A stretch of 64,000 bases of DNA from Vibrio amylolyticus. GTDB taxonomy: Bacteria; Pseudomonadota; Gammaproteobacteria; Enterobacterales; Vibrionaceae. Shown here one piece after another: positions 1-7,890 of this stretch. The translations under genes were made by a program, and so were the position numbers. The DNA lies in assembly GCF_023145695.1 (NCBI RefSeq), contig NZ_JAJHVV010000008.1, positions 186,001 through 250,000 on the forward strand, read 5' to 3'. The notes under the pieces are model-generated. The model was not told the origin of the DNA and made no database searches. It saw only the letters and a list, made by a program, of their open reading frames with translations. Position 1 is the stretch's first letter. Each line of letters starts with the position of its first letter.

Positions 1-18
1 TATTTGGTATTTCTTAAA

Positions 19-1038
19 ATGTTGAAAAGTAACTGGCTACTATTGTCTTTGTTAGCAACCCCAGTCATGGCTGCCCCCCTCAATGTAATGCTTTATCATC
101 ACATTGCCGATGATACGCCCCATGTTACTTCAACGACCGTTTCGGATTTTGTCGCTCAGCTCGATCACTTCGAGGAACAGGGTTATGAAATCGTTAAACT
201 TGAAGAGGCCGTTCAACAATTTCGACAAGGTAAAACGCTCGATGAAAAGAGCTTAGCATTGACCTTTGATGACGGCTTTGCTTCGGTATGTGACACGGCC
301 TATCCCGAACTCAAAAAGCGAAATCTCCCGTTTACCGTGTTTGTGACGACAGACCCTATCGATAAAGGCTACTCAAGCTACTGCACGTGGGAACAACTTA
401 AAGAAATGGCCGATAACGGCGTGACGATAGCGAACCATACTCTTGACCACACACACTTAGTCAATAACGCATTTAATGATGAGAATTGGTTTGAGGCTGC
501 AACAGGCAACATTGAATCAGCCCAAAACAGAATCATCGACGAGATTGGGTATGCTCCAATGATCTTTGCTTACCCATATGGGGAGTACAACAATGACCTA
601 AAAACTTGGTTAGATGAGCGAGGATATACGTCGTTTGGCCAACAATCTGGATCCATTGGTGTAAGCAGTGATTGGCAGGCACTACCACGCTTTAACGCAG
701 CGGGTAATTACGCAAGTATTGAGTCGCTACGCCATAAGATCACAGCTTCCCCACTACCGCTCAATTATGCGGTTTTAGCGGATCCATTAACCACTGACAG
801 TCAACCAACGCTAACCGTTGAGCTTCTACCATCACGAGAAGCGTATTACCCGCATCTACAGTGTTTTTTGAATGGACAACCTACTGTGATTGATTGGCAC
901 TCTGAAACGGGGTTTAGCGTCACTCCATCCAATGGACTCAGTAATGGCCGTCACAGAGTTAACTGTACCGCCCCTCACAGAGATGGATCGCCGTTTTTCT
1001 GGATGTCACAGCAATGGCTGGTTGTGCCTAACAAATAG
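19..1038 (+). CDS. Secreted polysaccharide deacetylase (NodB domain)
   Basis: Predicted to remove N- or O-acetyl groups from a polysaccharide outside the cytoplasm. A signal peptide ends near the sequence VMAA. The NodB signature follows: a TFDDG motif near residues 82-86, an NHTLDH metal-binding motif near 139-144, and a YPYGEYN segment. The C-terminal 90 residues carry no recognised domain. The reading frame stays open to the left edge from a TTG at 4, but the ATG at 19 gives the cleanest signal peptide, so an upstream start outside the window cannot be excluded. The gene stands alone and is followed by a hairpin terminator. The family is secure; the substrate is unknown. Confidence 0.85.
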   Translation: MLKSNWLLLSLLATPVMAAPLNVMLYHHIADDTPHVTSTTVSDFVAQLDHFEEQGYEIVKLEEAVQQFRQGKTLDEKSLALTFDDGFASVCDTAYPELKKRNLPFTVFVTTDPIDKGYSSYCTWEQLKEMADNGVTIANHTLDHTHLVNNAFNDENWFEAATGNIESAQNRIIDEIGYAPMIFAYPYGEYNNDLKTWLDERGYTSFGQQSGSIGVSSDWQALPRFNAAGNYASIESLRHKITASPLPLNYAVLADPLTTDSQPTLTVELLPSREAYYPHLQCFLNGQPTVIDWHSETGFSVTPSNGLSNGRHRVNCTAPHRDGSPFFWMSQQWLVVPNK

Positions 1039-1068
1039 TGAGAAAACAAAGTCACTTAAAAGACTTTG

Positions 1069-1097
1069 GGCTCGCAGCATTCGTTGTGAGCCTTTTT
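1069..1097 (+). terminator. Rho-independent terminator after the polysaccharide deacetylase
   Basis: A GGCTC..GAGCC hairpin, extended by CA/TG pairs around an eight-base loop, is followed directly by TTTTT. Confidence 0.7.
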
Positions 1098-1121
1098 ATA
1101 TCGAATAACCTTGATTCTCAT

Positions 1122-1538
1122 TTAGAACTCTTCACACTCTAAGCTAACGAGCTCTTGTTCGCCCTTATTTACCACTAAGTTAGCGGTTCTTTCAGATACC
1201 CAACCACCCAGTACATATTCTGATCTTGTCGTACGCGAATTAATCACATATGAATAATCACCATTTAAAAAGGTTATAACCCTCTCTCCTCCCCCGCTAA
1301 AGGAGTAGTATTCAATGGTATCTTTCGATTCAATTTCCAACTCAATCTTCGACTGAGTACCAAACCGATAAAACTGCCTTTCTCCTAGAGAACAAACAGA
1401 AACTTGTTTATTGGAAAATTGGCACGAGAACTCATCAATCTCGGTCTCAAAGCACAAGTTACTCGCTATTGAATGACCACTGCAAAATAAAGCCCAAACA
1501 AGCCATGTTTTAACAAATTTCATAGTTAATATTTTCAT
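1122..1538 (-). CDS. Small secreted hypothetical protein
   Basis: Not recognised. From the ATG at 1538 the product is about 138 residues. It begins with a basic stretch and hydrophobic segment typical of a signal peptide (cleavage likely after HSIAS) and then has a polar, beta-rich mature part. Mature cysteines at CFETEIDEFSC, SVCS and near the C-terminal LECEEF suggest disulfides in the periplasm or outside. A second in-frame ATG at 1523 is equally possible, and neither start has a good ribosome-binding site. It is transcribed away from the beta-barrel gene terminator and has no obvious operon partner. Confidence 0.55.
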   Translation of the reverse strand: MKILTMKFVKTWLVWALFCSGHSIASNLCFETEIDEFSCQFSNKQVSVCSLGERQFYRFGTQSKIELEIESKDTIEYYSFSGGGERVITFLNGDYSYVINSRTTRSEYVLGGWVSERTANLVVNKGEQELVSLECEEF

Positions 1539-1584
1539 AGTGGTAAAAGTCAAGCAATTAGGAAACTAAAATTCCAGAATATAA

Positions 1585-1614
1585 AAAGTAGCGACCAACT
1601 AATGTAGCTACTTT
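1585..1614 (-). terminator. Terminator of the beta-barrel gene
   Basis: An AAAGTAGC/GCTACTTT hairpin is followed on the minus strand by a T run (TTTTTATA). It lies 22 bases past the stop of the 1636-2184 gene. Confidence 0.7.
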
Positions 1615-1635
1615 AATTTAACTCATGGCTAGAAA

Positions 1636-2184
1636 TTAGAATGAATATTTTATACCAATATTCGCTGAGGCTGTATTGTACCCCGCAATGTTATGAATTT
1701 CATACGTAGTCTGAAGTGCAACATGTTCAGTAAAATCATAGCCTAGACCGAAGCCTAGTAGAGAAGCCGTATCGCTTGCCGTCGTTAATGACGCTGGCAT
1801 TGGATATGTAGAAGTAAGATCAGCTTCAACCTTGTGGAAGCCTAACTTAGCCATTACATGGAAACTATCACCAAGATAAATTTTCGGCAATACGTTAACG
1901 CCATAAGAAGACATGGACACTTTAAGGCTGTCAGATAAAATCGTTTCGGTAGTAGAGCCTAAATTTTTATATTCTACCTCTGCAGCTAATACAAAAAAAC
2001 TGCCCATTGGGAAATCATACCCAGCGGCCAATGCATAGCCATTTTCAACATCATTTGATGCTGCAACGATTGAATCTTGATACATCATTGAATAAGCACC
2101 GCTCACATATGCCCCTTCTTTAGCAGCGACACTCGTTGACATAGACGCAACAATCATTGATAAAGCTAATACAGTTTTTTTCAT
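1636..2184 (-). CDS. Outer membrane beta-barrel protein (OmpA-like/porin-family fold)
   Basis: This 182-residue protein has a clear signal peptide (MKKTVLALSMIVASMSTSVAA). The rest alternates amphipathic strands and ends in an aromatic C-terminus (GIKYSF), the usual recognition signal for the outer-membrane BAM machinery. Its size fits an eight-stranded barrel of the kind grouped as outer membrane protein beta-barrel domain. No OmpA peptidoglycan-binding domain is present. It is monocistronic with its own terminator, and the AT-rich 300-bp upstream region should hold its promoter. The exact function (adhesin, small porin or structural) cannot be told. Confidence 0.75.
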   Translation of the reverse strand: MKKTVLALSMIVASMSTSVAAKEGAYVSGAYSMMYQDSIVAASNDVENGYALAAGYDFPMGSFFVLAAEVEYKNLGSTTETILSDSLKVSMSSYGVNVLPKIYLGDSFHVMAKLGFHKVEADLTSTYPMPASLTTASDTASLLGFGLGYDFTEHVALQTTYEIHNIAGYNTASANIGIKYSF

Positions 2185-2490
2185 TTCTCATTCTCTGTTA
2201 TTTGTTTTATATATTTAATCTTCAAGCAATAAATCATCGGTTAATCATTCAGGCTAAAAAGAATATAAATACAAGCTAAGTTAATCGTGGATAACGAGAA
2301 AATAATATCATTGCTTATTAGATTTGTTTGTAAGCTCGCGTAAGAGCACGTAAGCGTAACCAGGCTATTTAACTCTGATTACCTTACAAATACACAGATA
2401 GGCAATAATATTGAATGGAATAGAAATATATAAGCTACGTTTAGATGCTGAAGACGTCATTTAATGTAAAAAATAATGACGCCAGTGAAG
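2185..2490. other. Intergenic stretch: promoter side of the beta-barrel gene and 3' side of the LysR gene
   Basis: AT-rich with no supported gene. An imperfect GGCGTCATT/AATGACGTC inverted repeat near 2454-2482 follows the LysR stop and could terminate it, but it lacks a T run. Confidence 0.4.
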
Positions 2491-3411
2491 TTACGACTTT
2501 GTTAGCGCCGCTTCTTTCGCGCACTCTTTGATACAGCTTAGTAACCAGCTGTGCAAAGGGTGTTTACGCGTTTTGTTCGAGATCACGGCGGCAAACTCCC
2601 CATTCGGTATCTCTAATTTATCGCTAATACGCCACATCTTATATTCATCTGAAATGTTGTTCGCTAAACGTTCAGAGCATGGGAACACAATATCGGTATT
2701 GTTTATCGCGTCTAAAATGATGTTTAGATGCGCACTTCTCAGTTGGATCTTGGGGGTGATACCAAACGCTTTCAGTCCTTCTGCGGTTCGATTCTGATGT
2801 TCATTCCAATTTGGGATCAACTGCGATGCGACAGGGTAACTGATAAAATCCTCAGGCTCGATATTCGGTGACGATAGTGGGTGCTCTTTACGGCCGATCA
2901 CTACAAAACTATCCATTCCAAGCTTTGCCTGTACTAGCTGTTTAGAAAGGTCCAGTGGGAAATAATTAACACCGATATGGATATGCCCATCCATATCGGC
3001 AGCAGGCGTTGAAGCCTCCCAGTTGGTGAGATGGAGCTCAATATTAGGGGCTTGTTTTACAATACGGGTGATGATCTCGGGTGCTAGCCATTGCGCTATA
3101 AACCCATTCAAAGCAATCGTGACTTTACCGTGATAAGCACTTGGGTCAAACACTTCCCCACCATTCACCGCATCGTAAAGCAGATCCATCGCCATAGGCA
3201 GACGCCCGGCTATTTCTTCCGCTTTAGCCGTGGGTTCTAGCCCGTGTGAGGTGCGGATAAACAACTCGTCATCAAAGTAGTCTCGTAAACGACTCAAGGA
3301 TCGACTGACCGCAGGTTGGCTTAGGTGAAGGACTTCCGCCGCTTTCTTGGTATTTTTTTGTTCTAGAAGAGCACGCAAAACTTTCAGTAGATTCAGATCA
3401 AGCTGTTTCAT
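2491..3411 (-). CDS. LysR-family transcriptional regulator
   Basis: This DNA-binding regulator has an N-terminal winged HTH (residues about 1-60, LDLNLLKVLRALLEQKNTKKAAEVLHLSQPAVSRSLSRLRD) and a C-terminal periplasmic-binding-like effector domain. The MKQLDLNLL start at 3411 matches family practice; an ATG four codons upstream at 3423 is possible. It resembles the LysR at 17066-17980 in its HTH and in the INYFPLD/VNYYPLD segment of the effector domain. It is read away from the DUF1254 gene at 3787, with a small membrane-peptide ORF between, so either could be its target. The ligand is unknown. Confidence 0.85.
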   Translation of the reverse strand: MKQLDLNLLKVLRALLEQKNTKKAAEVLHLSQPAVSRSLSRLRDYFDDELFIRTSHGLEPTAKAEEIAGRLPMAMDLLYDAVNGGEVFDPSAYHGKVTIALNGFIAQWLAPEIITRIVKQAPNIELHLTNWEASTPAADMDGHIHIGVNYFPLDLSKQLVQAKLGMDSFVVIGRKEHPLSSPNIEPEDFISYPVASQLIPNWNEHQNRTAEGLKAFGITPKIQLRSAHLNIILDAINNTDIVFPCSERLANNISDEYKMWRISDKLEIPNGEFAAVISNKTRKHPLHSWLLSCIKECAKEAALTKS

Positions 3412-3461
3412 GCGGGTAACCATGGAGAGGAGGATTGTAGGTAATATATCAGAACTCGGAG

Positions 3462-3554
3462 TTAGAAAAGTAGGGATAGAACTGGAATAGCAGGGAGAAT
3501 GGCAAGGATAGCAAAGCTGCCGATGATCAATGCTGCTGCGGTTGTCTTTTTCAT
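3462..3554 (-). CDS. Putative 30-residue membrane peptide
   Basis: This is a short ORF, ATG at 3554 to TAA at 3462. It has a strong Shine-Dalgarno (CGGAGGA) six to seven bases upstream. The product starts MKKTTAAALIIGSF and continues as one hydrophobic helix rich in A, I, L and P, ending LSLLF. It could be a single-span membrane peptide. It lies 50 bp upstream of the LysR gene on the same strand and could be cotranscribed with it. The good ribosome-binding site and the coherent membrane-like composition argue that it is real; there is no family match from memory. Confidence 0.5.
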   Translation of the reverse strand: MKKTTAAALIIGSFAILAILPAIPVLSLLF

Positions 3555-3786
3555 AAAATGTCCTCCGATTTAACGTAGGTACATTTTAATTTTCCTAACT
3601 CGGTTAATATAATGAGTTGTTGATATTCGAGTTATATCAATAACGCATTTCTTAAATCGTCAGTGATATTACTTTTTGCTATAACACCTTTATCAACGAT
3701 TCATTATTTTAAACTTCTCTCGCCATATAAAGTGTTCTCAGTCCAATACATTTGCCAGTAGGCATCCACTGATAACGGGTAACACT

Positions 3787-4941
3787 ATGAACGTTCAAAC
3801 TCTTGCTCTAGCACTTTCAACCTTAATGACGAGCTCTGTCATCGCGCAGAATATCTCTGACCCAACGGTTCCTGAACTCCACACTTATAAGGCCTTTCAT
3901 CACGCTGAATATATGAAACAAACAGCCGCTCAAGCTGGCGGAACCAATGTCCTGCTTCATACTCTCGCCTTACCAACTGAAGGGACAGACCCAGTCGTTA
4001 CACCAGCATTAGACCACTTATATACCAAAGCGATAGTTGATCTCACCAATGGCCCTGTTGTACTTGAGATGCCAAAGGTAAGCAGTGATCGTTACTTCTC
4101 AATGCATATTACCGATCAAGAGCACTACACCATTTTTGATGAAATCCGGCCGGAAGGTCGATACGTGTTCGTAAGACATGATTACAAAGGTGAAGTCCCA
4201 GAAGGAAAAGTGATCGAAAGTCGTGGCGACTACCCTCACATTTTCATTCGTACTCAAGTAAAAACAATTGAAGATCTTAAAAATACGAAAGCGATTCAGC
4301 AAAGAATAAAACTAACAGGAAGTAAGGGCGAGCTGAACTTTGATGACGCGATTCAGTTCACTTTGGATACGCACGATACATATCCGCAAAACGGAACCTT
4401 ACTAGAAGACGCAGTCGGCTATAACAGCGATGACCATAAAGCGATGTTTCAATGGGCGGGGCAATATTTTGCTCAAAACATCATCGACAATACGGGCATG
4501 TTTGGTCCAATTGACAGTGAAGAGTTTGGTGCTCAAGACCCTCGAAATCGCGCTGTGGCGATTGTTGGTCACTTAGGATTGCCAGTTGAACACGCCTACT
4601 ATACGGGCATCTTTAACCAGTGTGATGGCGAGCGTTTAAATGGCGATAAACCTTATGTGGTGACTATGCCTTATGCGAATAATCTTTCAGAGTTTTGGTC
4701 AATTACACGTTATAGCGCGTTAACACGTAACACCTTACCAAACGCACAAGATGTGTATAACGCCTACAACACCAAGCCGAATAAAGACGGTAATATCCAA
4801 ATTACGTTTAGCGTCGAAAATCCTAACGATGACACTTACTGGATGCCAGTAAACGCAGGTGAACCGTATTACTATGTTGAGCGCTTCTACGGGCCTCAAG
4901 TGGGCAAGGTTATTACAACTCAAGATTTCTGTAACAATTGA
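3787..4941 (+). CDS. Secreted DUF1254/DUF1214 protein
   Basis: This 384-residue protein has a short signal peptide (cleavage after SSVIA). The N-terminal half carries DUF1254 features (LTNGPVVLEMPKVSSDRYFSMHITD). The C-terminal half carries DUF1214 features (GDKPYVVTMP, LSEFWSITRYS, NEKP-like NPNDDTYWMPV, and a final FYGPQ segment). The molecular role of the family is not established. The gene is monocistronic, ends in a hairpin, and lies divergent to the small peptide and LysR genes, which may regulate it. Confidence 0.8.
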   Translation: MNVQTLALALSTLMTSSVIAQNISDPTVPELHTYKAFHHAEYMKQTAAQAGGTNVLLHTLALPTEGTDPVVTPALDHLYTKAIVDLTNGPVVLEMPKVSSDRYFSMHITDQEHYTIFDEIRPEGRYVFVRHDYKGEVPEGKVIESRGDYPHIFIRTQVKTIEDLKNTKAIQQRIKLTGSKGELNFDDAIQFTLDTHDTYPQNGTLLEDAVGYNSDDHKAMFQWAGQYFAQNIIDNTGMFGPIDSEEFGAQDPRNRAVAIVGHLGLPVEHAYYTGIFNQCDGERLNGDKPYVVTMPYANNLSEFWSITRYSALTRNTLPNAQDVYNAYNTKPNKDGNIQITFSVENPNDDTYWMPVNAGEPYYYVERFYGPQVGKVITTQDFCNN

Positions 4942-4954
4942 AATTGAGTCAAAA

Positions 4955-4987
4955 AATGAGGCTCTTTGATAAAACTCAGGCCTCATT
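4955..4987. terminator. Bidirectional terminator between the DUF1254 and MarR genes
   Basis: AATGAGGC/GCCTCATT arms with a 17-base loop. An A-rich run precedes and a T-rich tail follows, so it can serve both convergent genes. Confidence 0.6.
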
Positions 4988-5029
4988 CTTCATTGTATTA
5001 TTTGGCGCACTAACGACACTCGCCCAACG

Positions 5030-5431
5030 TTAATCAATCAACTTCTTAAACAGCAAATCAAGCATCTCACCGTACTCTTTATTATGTCCTTCAACATAGT
5101 CAATTTTCTTATGAGAGGTATCAACAACCTCTGCAACAATCGCATCGGCTTTATCCGTCGTTGATATCATCATTTTGTTTCGATTCGACTCGATGCTGTG
5201 CTCAATCAACAGCTCTTCTTCCACCAGTTTTCGGACTAACGGATTTACTCGACTTGATTGTAAAGACATCGCTTTGGCTAGGTCATACTGCGAGCACCCG
5301 TCTTTTTCTCTGCCTACATGCAAAAGAATAAAGAACTCTAACGTCGACATCTTTTTAGGGTAAGCCTCTTGTATCAACTTTTTGAACTCCATTGATACGC
5401 GATAGATTTTATAAAAGTTTATGACATCCAC
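5030..5431 (-). CDS. MarR-family transcriptional regulator
   Basis: A 133-residue winged-helix regulator. The HTH spans roughly residues 45-95 (CSQYDLAKAMSLQSSRVNPLVRKLVEEELLIEHSIESNRNKMMISTT), with the wing at NRNKMM, flanked by helices that would form the dimer interface. It is divergent from an MFS efflux gene starting 145 bp away. This is the classic arrangement of a repressor controlling a drug pump and itself through the shared intergenic region. The inducer is unknown. Confidence 0.8.
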   Translation of the reverse strand: MDVINFYKIYRVSMEFKKLIQEAYPKKMSTLEFFILLHVGREKDGCSQYDLAKAMSLQSSRVNPLVRKLVEEELLIEHSIESNRNKMMISTTDKADAIVAEVVDTSHKKIDYVEGHNKEYGEMLDLLFKKLID

Positions 5432-5482
5432 TTAATTATTCTCATAGAAACAAACAGTTAGTGTGACCGCTAAATATTATAG

Positions 5483-5497
5483 CTATTGATTGAATAG
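5483..5497. promoter_or_regulatory. Candidate MarR operator
   Basis: A CTATT-N5-AATAG inverted repeat in the MarR/MFS divergent intergenic region. Position and symmetry fit a MarR-type dimer site, but the arms are short and could occur by chance. Confidence 0.25.
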
Positions 5498-5575
5498 TCA
5501 CGTTCCCTATTCTACCCAGTAAATTGAGTTAAATACTTCAACTTTAAACAATTAACGCATTATCAGGTGGAATTA

Positions 5576-7177
5576 ATGACAGAAGTGAGAAAACCAGTAA
5601 TCACGCATCGAGCAGGCTTTTCTAAGTGGCTCAGCCTCGTCGTACTTATCTTAGCTCAGCTTGGCACACTTCTAGACCTATCAACCATGCAAGTATCTGT
5701 AGAAGCATTGACCACTAGTCTCGGCGCCACCATGCCCGAGATCCAATTTGCCAACGCAACCTATGCGATGCTCGCCGCCTCTCTTATGATTGTGGGTGGG
5801 TTTACAGGGCTTATTATTGGCTGGAGAAAGCAATTCAAAATTGGTCTCGTTCTCGCCATTTCAGGCTCTGTTTTTGCTGCGTTTTCTCCCAACATGGTTA
5901 CCTTTATTCTCGCCGGTCGAGGGTTAACAGCAATTGGGGCCTGCCTGCTTATTCCATCGGTGCTGGCGCACATTCCGGCTCTCTACCAAGGAAAAGATCG
6001 AGGCTTAGCGTTTGCAGTGATAGCAGCATGTTTGGGGGTTTTAGCCGCTGTTGCACCTATTGTTCAAGGCGTTATTGTTGATGTCGTCGGGTTATCTGCG
6101 GCTTACCTTATTGTTGCGAGTTACTTTGCCTTAGTTCTGGTATCAACGCGTTTTCTCGATCCGTTACCTTTATCCAAACAAAAGGTGAAAGTTGATATTG
6201 TTGGCATATTACTCAGCGGTACAGCCCTGCTGAGTATTATCATCAGTCTGCTCATGATATCGACTTGGGGTATTGTCCAACCTTTAAGTGGCGTTCAGGT
6301 ATTTGGCTACTCACCGGTTCTCCCCCTCATTACTATTGGCCTAATACTGCTCAAGCTATTCTTTTCATGGGAAACGAGCTTTGAGCGCAAACACGGCTCA
6401 GCCTTAGTGCCTAAGAGTTTCATTCAAAACAAAACCGTGTTGTCAGGTTTCTACATGATGCTGGCATCAAACCTACTCACAGGGTCTGTCGCCTTTTTAG
6501 TTATCATTTATCTGCAATTGGCGCTAGGTCTCAGCGCGGCACAATCAGGAATGGTTTTCTCCGTGATTGCCATAGGCCTTATCATTGGCTCTATCATCAC
6601 ACCGAAATTTATGTCTCTACTGTCCCAAAAGCGCTTTAGTCAACTTATCTACGTTTTATTAGCGGTGGGGATTGTCGCTTTAAGCATGGGGGCAAGTGTC
6701 GATTCATTCTCATTTATCGCTTATTTTGGCTTACTGTGTATTGGCCTAACTGCTGGATTCTTAATGAGTTTTGCACCCGTCATCGTTACGGGTTCATTAA
6801 GCGAGAGCGAAGCCCAGCAATCGGGTGGCGCTCAAGCGACCGCAAAGAACCTAGGTGGCGCATTAGGCATTGCTATCTCAGGCTCAGTGCTTCTTTTTTC
6901 GTTAACAGGTAACGTACAATCTGAGGTTGAACATCAATCTCAAATAACAAGTGCCACGCAAGCGTTGATCACGGAACAGATTTCTATTCCTTTTGTAGCT
7001 AGCGACCAAAGTATTGAAATGATGGAGCAGGCGAATATCTCTGGTAAGGAAATAGTCTCGCTTTTAGATATCTATGCACAAGCAAAACTTGAGTCGTTTC
7101 GTACCGCTTTATATATGATCATTTTACTATCCATCATAGGGCTTTGGATGACGCGCCACATACCAAATAAGGCGTAA
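5576..7177 (+). CDS. MFS transporter, DHA2-type multidrug efflux
   Basis: An inner-membrane proton-driven efflux pump of about 533 residues with roughly 14 hydrophobic helices, the size and helix count of the DHA2/EmrB group. The segment LAGRGLTAIGACLLIPSVLA resembles the family's motif-rich helices, and the conserved GGAQATAKNLGGALGIAISGS stretch is typical of these pumps. The ATG at 5576 is preceded by AGGTGG at good spacing; the GTG at 5567 is less likely. It is divergent from the MarR regulator at 5030-5431, which probably represses it. The substrate cannot be read from sequence. Confidence 0.85.
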   Translation: MTEVRKPVITHRAGFSKWLSLVVLILAQLGTLLDLSTMQVSVEALTTSLGATMPEIQFANATYAMLAASLMIVGGFTGLIIGWRKQFKIGLVLAISGSVFAAFSPNMVTFILAGRGLTAIGACLLIPSVLAHIPALYQGKDRGLAFAVIAACLGVLAAVAPIVQGVIVDVVGLSAAYLIVASYFALVLVSTRFLDPLPLSKQKVKVDIVGILLSGTALLSIIISLLMISTWGIVQPLSGVQVFGYSPVLPLITIGLILLKLFFSWETSFERKHGSALVPKSFIQNKTVLSGFYMMLASNLLTGSVAFLVIIYLQLALGLSAAQSGMVFSVIAIGLIIGSIITPKFMSLLSQKRFSQLIYVLLAVGIVALSMGASVDSFSFIAYFGLLCIGLTAGFLMSFAPVIVTGSLSESEAQQSGGAQATAKNLGGALGIAISGSVLLFSLTGNVQSEVEHQSQITSATQALITEQISIPFVASDQSIEMMEQANISGKEIVSLLDIYAQAKLESFRTALYMIILLSIIGLWMTRHIPNKA

Positions 7178-7243
7178 CTCTCGTGCAGATCAGTCACTTC
7201 AATGCTGTCTCTTATTAGAATACTGCAACTGTGGAAAGCACAA

Positions 7244-7281
7244 AGCCCCACGTTTAACTCTTTCTCGTTAAGCGTGGGGCT
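7244..7281. terminator. Terminator between the convergent MFS and pilin genes
   Basis: A strong AGCCCCACG/CGTGGGGCT stem, extended by a TTTAAC/GTTAA pairing around a central loop. Confidence 0.65.
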
Positions 7282-7316
7282 CATTAATCAGTGATGCTTC
7301 ATGAAGGCGTAAGCGA

Positions 7317-7805
7317 TCAACACATCTTCGTATTGGTGTCGATAACGAGCTTACCCTCTTCATGTTTGCGTTGAACCGCTCGAACAAAGCACGACGGTAA
7401 TGTCCCTGAGCTTTTATACGATTGGTAATCTTCACTGTGCATAACGTAAACGCCATGAAGAATCGCCGTATCCTCATTGCCAATTTGATTAAAGAGCTTG
7501 TAATTAACAACTTGCAGGTTTGTCTTTAATGCTCGCTCTAAGTTATTGGCTCTCATTACAATATTCCCGTTCCAAACCTTTACCTCACCGATTTGGGTTC
7601 GTCCCTCATCCTTACCTTCAAGTATTGCCTCACCCAATACAGAAGCGTTGGCGCTAATGACAGCTTGCCCAGTATTGAGAATGATGGCCTCTTTCGCTCC
7701 GTCTCTTACATTAAAGTAACTCGGAATTGCAGCGGCAGACAAAAGCCCAACAACCGCAATCACGATCACCATCTCAAACAGTGAGAATCCTTGTTTTCGC
7801 TTCAT
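7317..7805 (-). CDS. Type IV pilin-like protein (MSHA-type prepilin)
   Basis: A 162-residue prepilin. The N-terminus MKRKQG-FSLFE is a class IV leader with cleavage after Gly6 and Glu at +5, followed by a 20-residue hydrophobic helix. The remainder is a polar globular domain with two cysteines near the end (PSCF and the C-terminal TKMC), as expected for a pilin D-region disulfide. The start at 7805 has an AAGGA site; the longer frame from 7832 would put nine residues before the leader. It stands alone, with no pilus assembly genes nearby. It lies about 90 bp downstream of the lipoprotein gene on the same strand and could share its transcript. Confidence 0.8.
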   Translation of the reverse strand: MKRKQGFSLFEMVIVIAVVGLLSAAAIPSYFNVRDGAKEAIILNTGQAVISANASVLGEAILEGKDEGRTQIGEVKVWNGNIVMRANNLERALKTNLQVVNYKLFNQIGNEDTAILHGVYVMHSEDYQSYKSSGTLPSCFVRAVQRKHEEGKLVIDTNTKMC

Positions 7806-7890
7806 AATCCTTCCAAACATAAGCTCACGCAAATACAGACCTAACCGTTCAACCTAATAGAGAGGCCTGTAATAATGACAACCAACCGTT

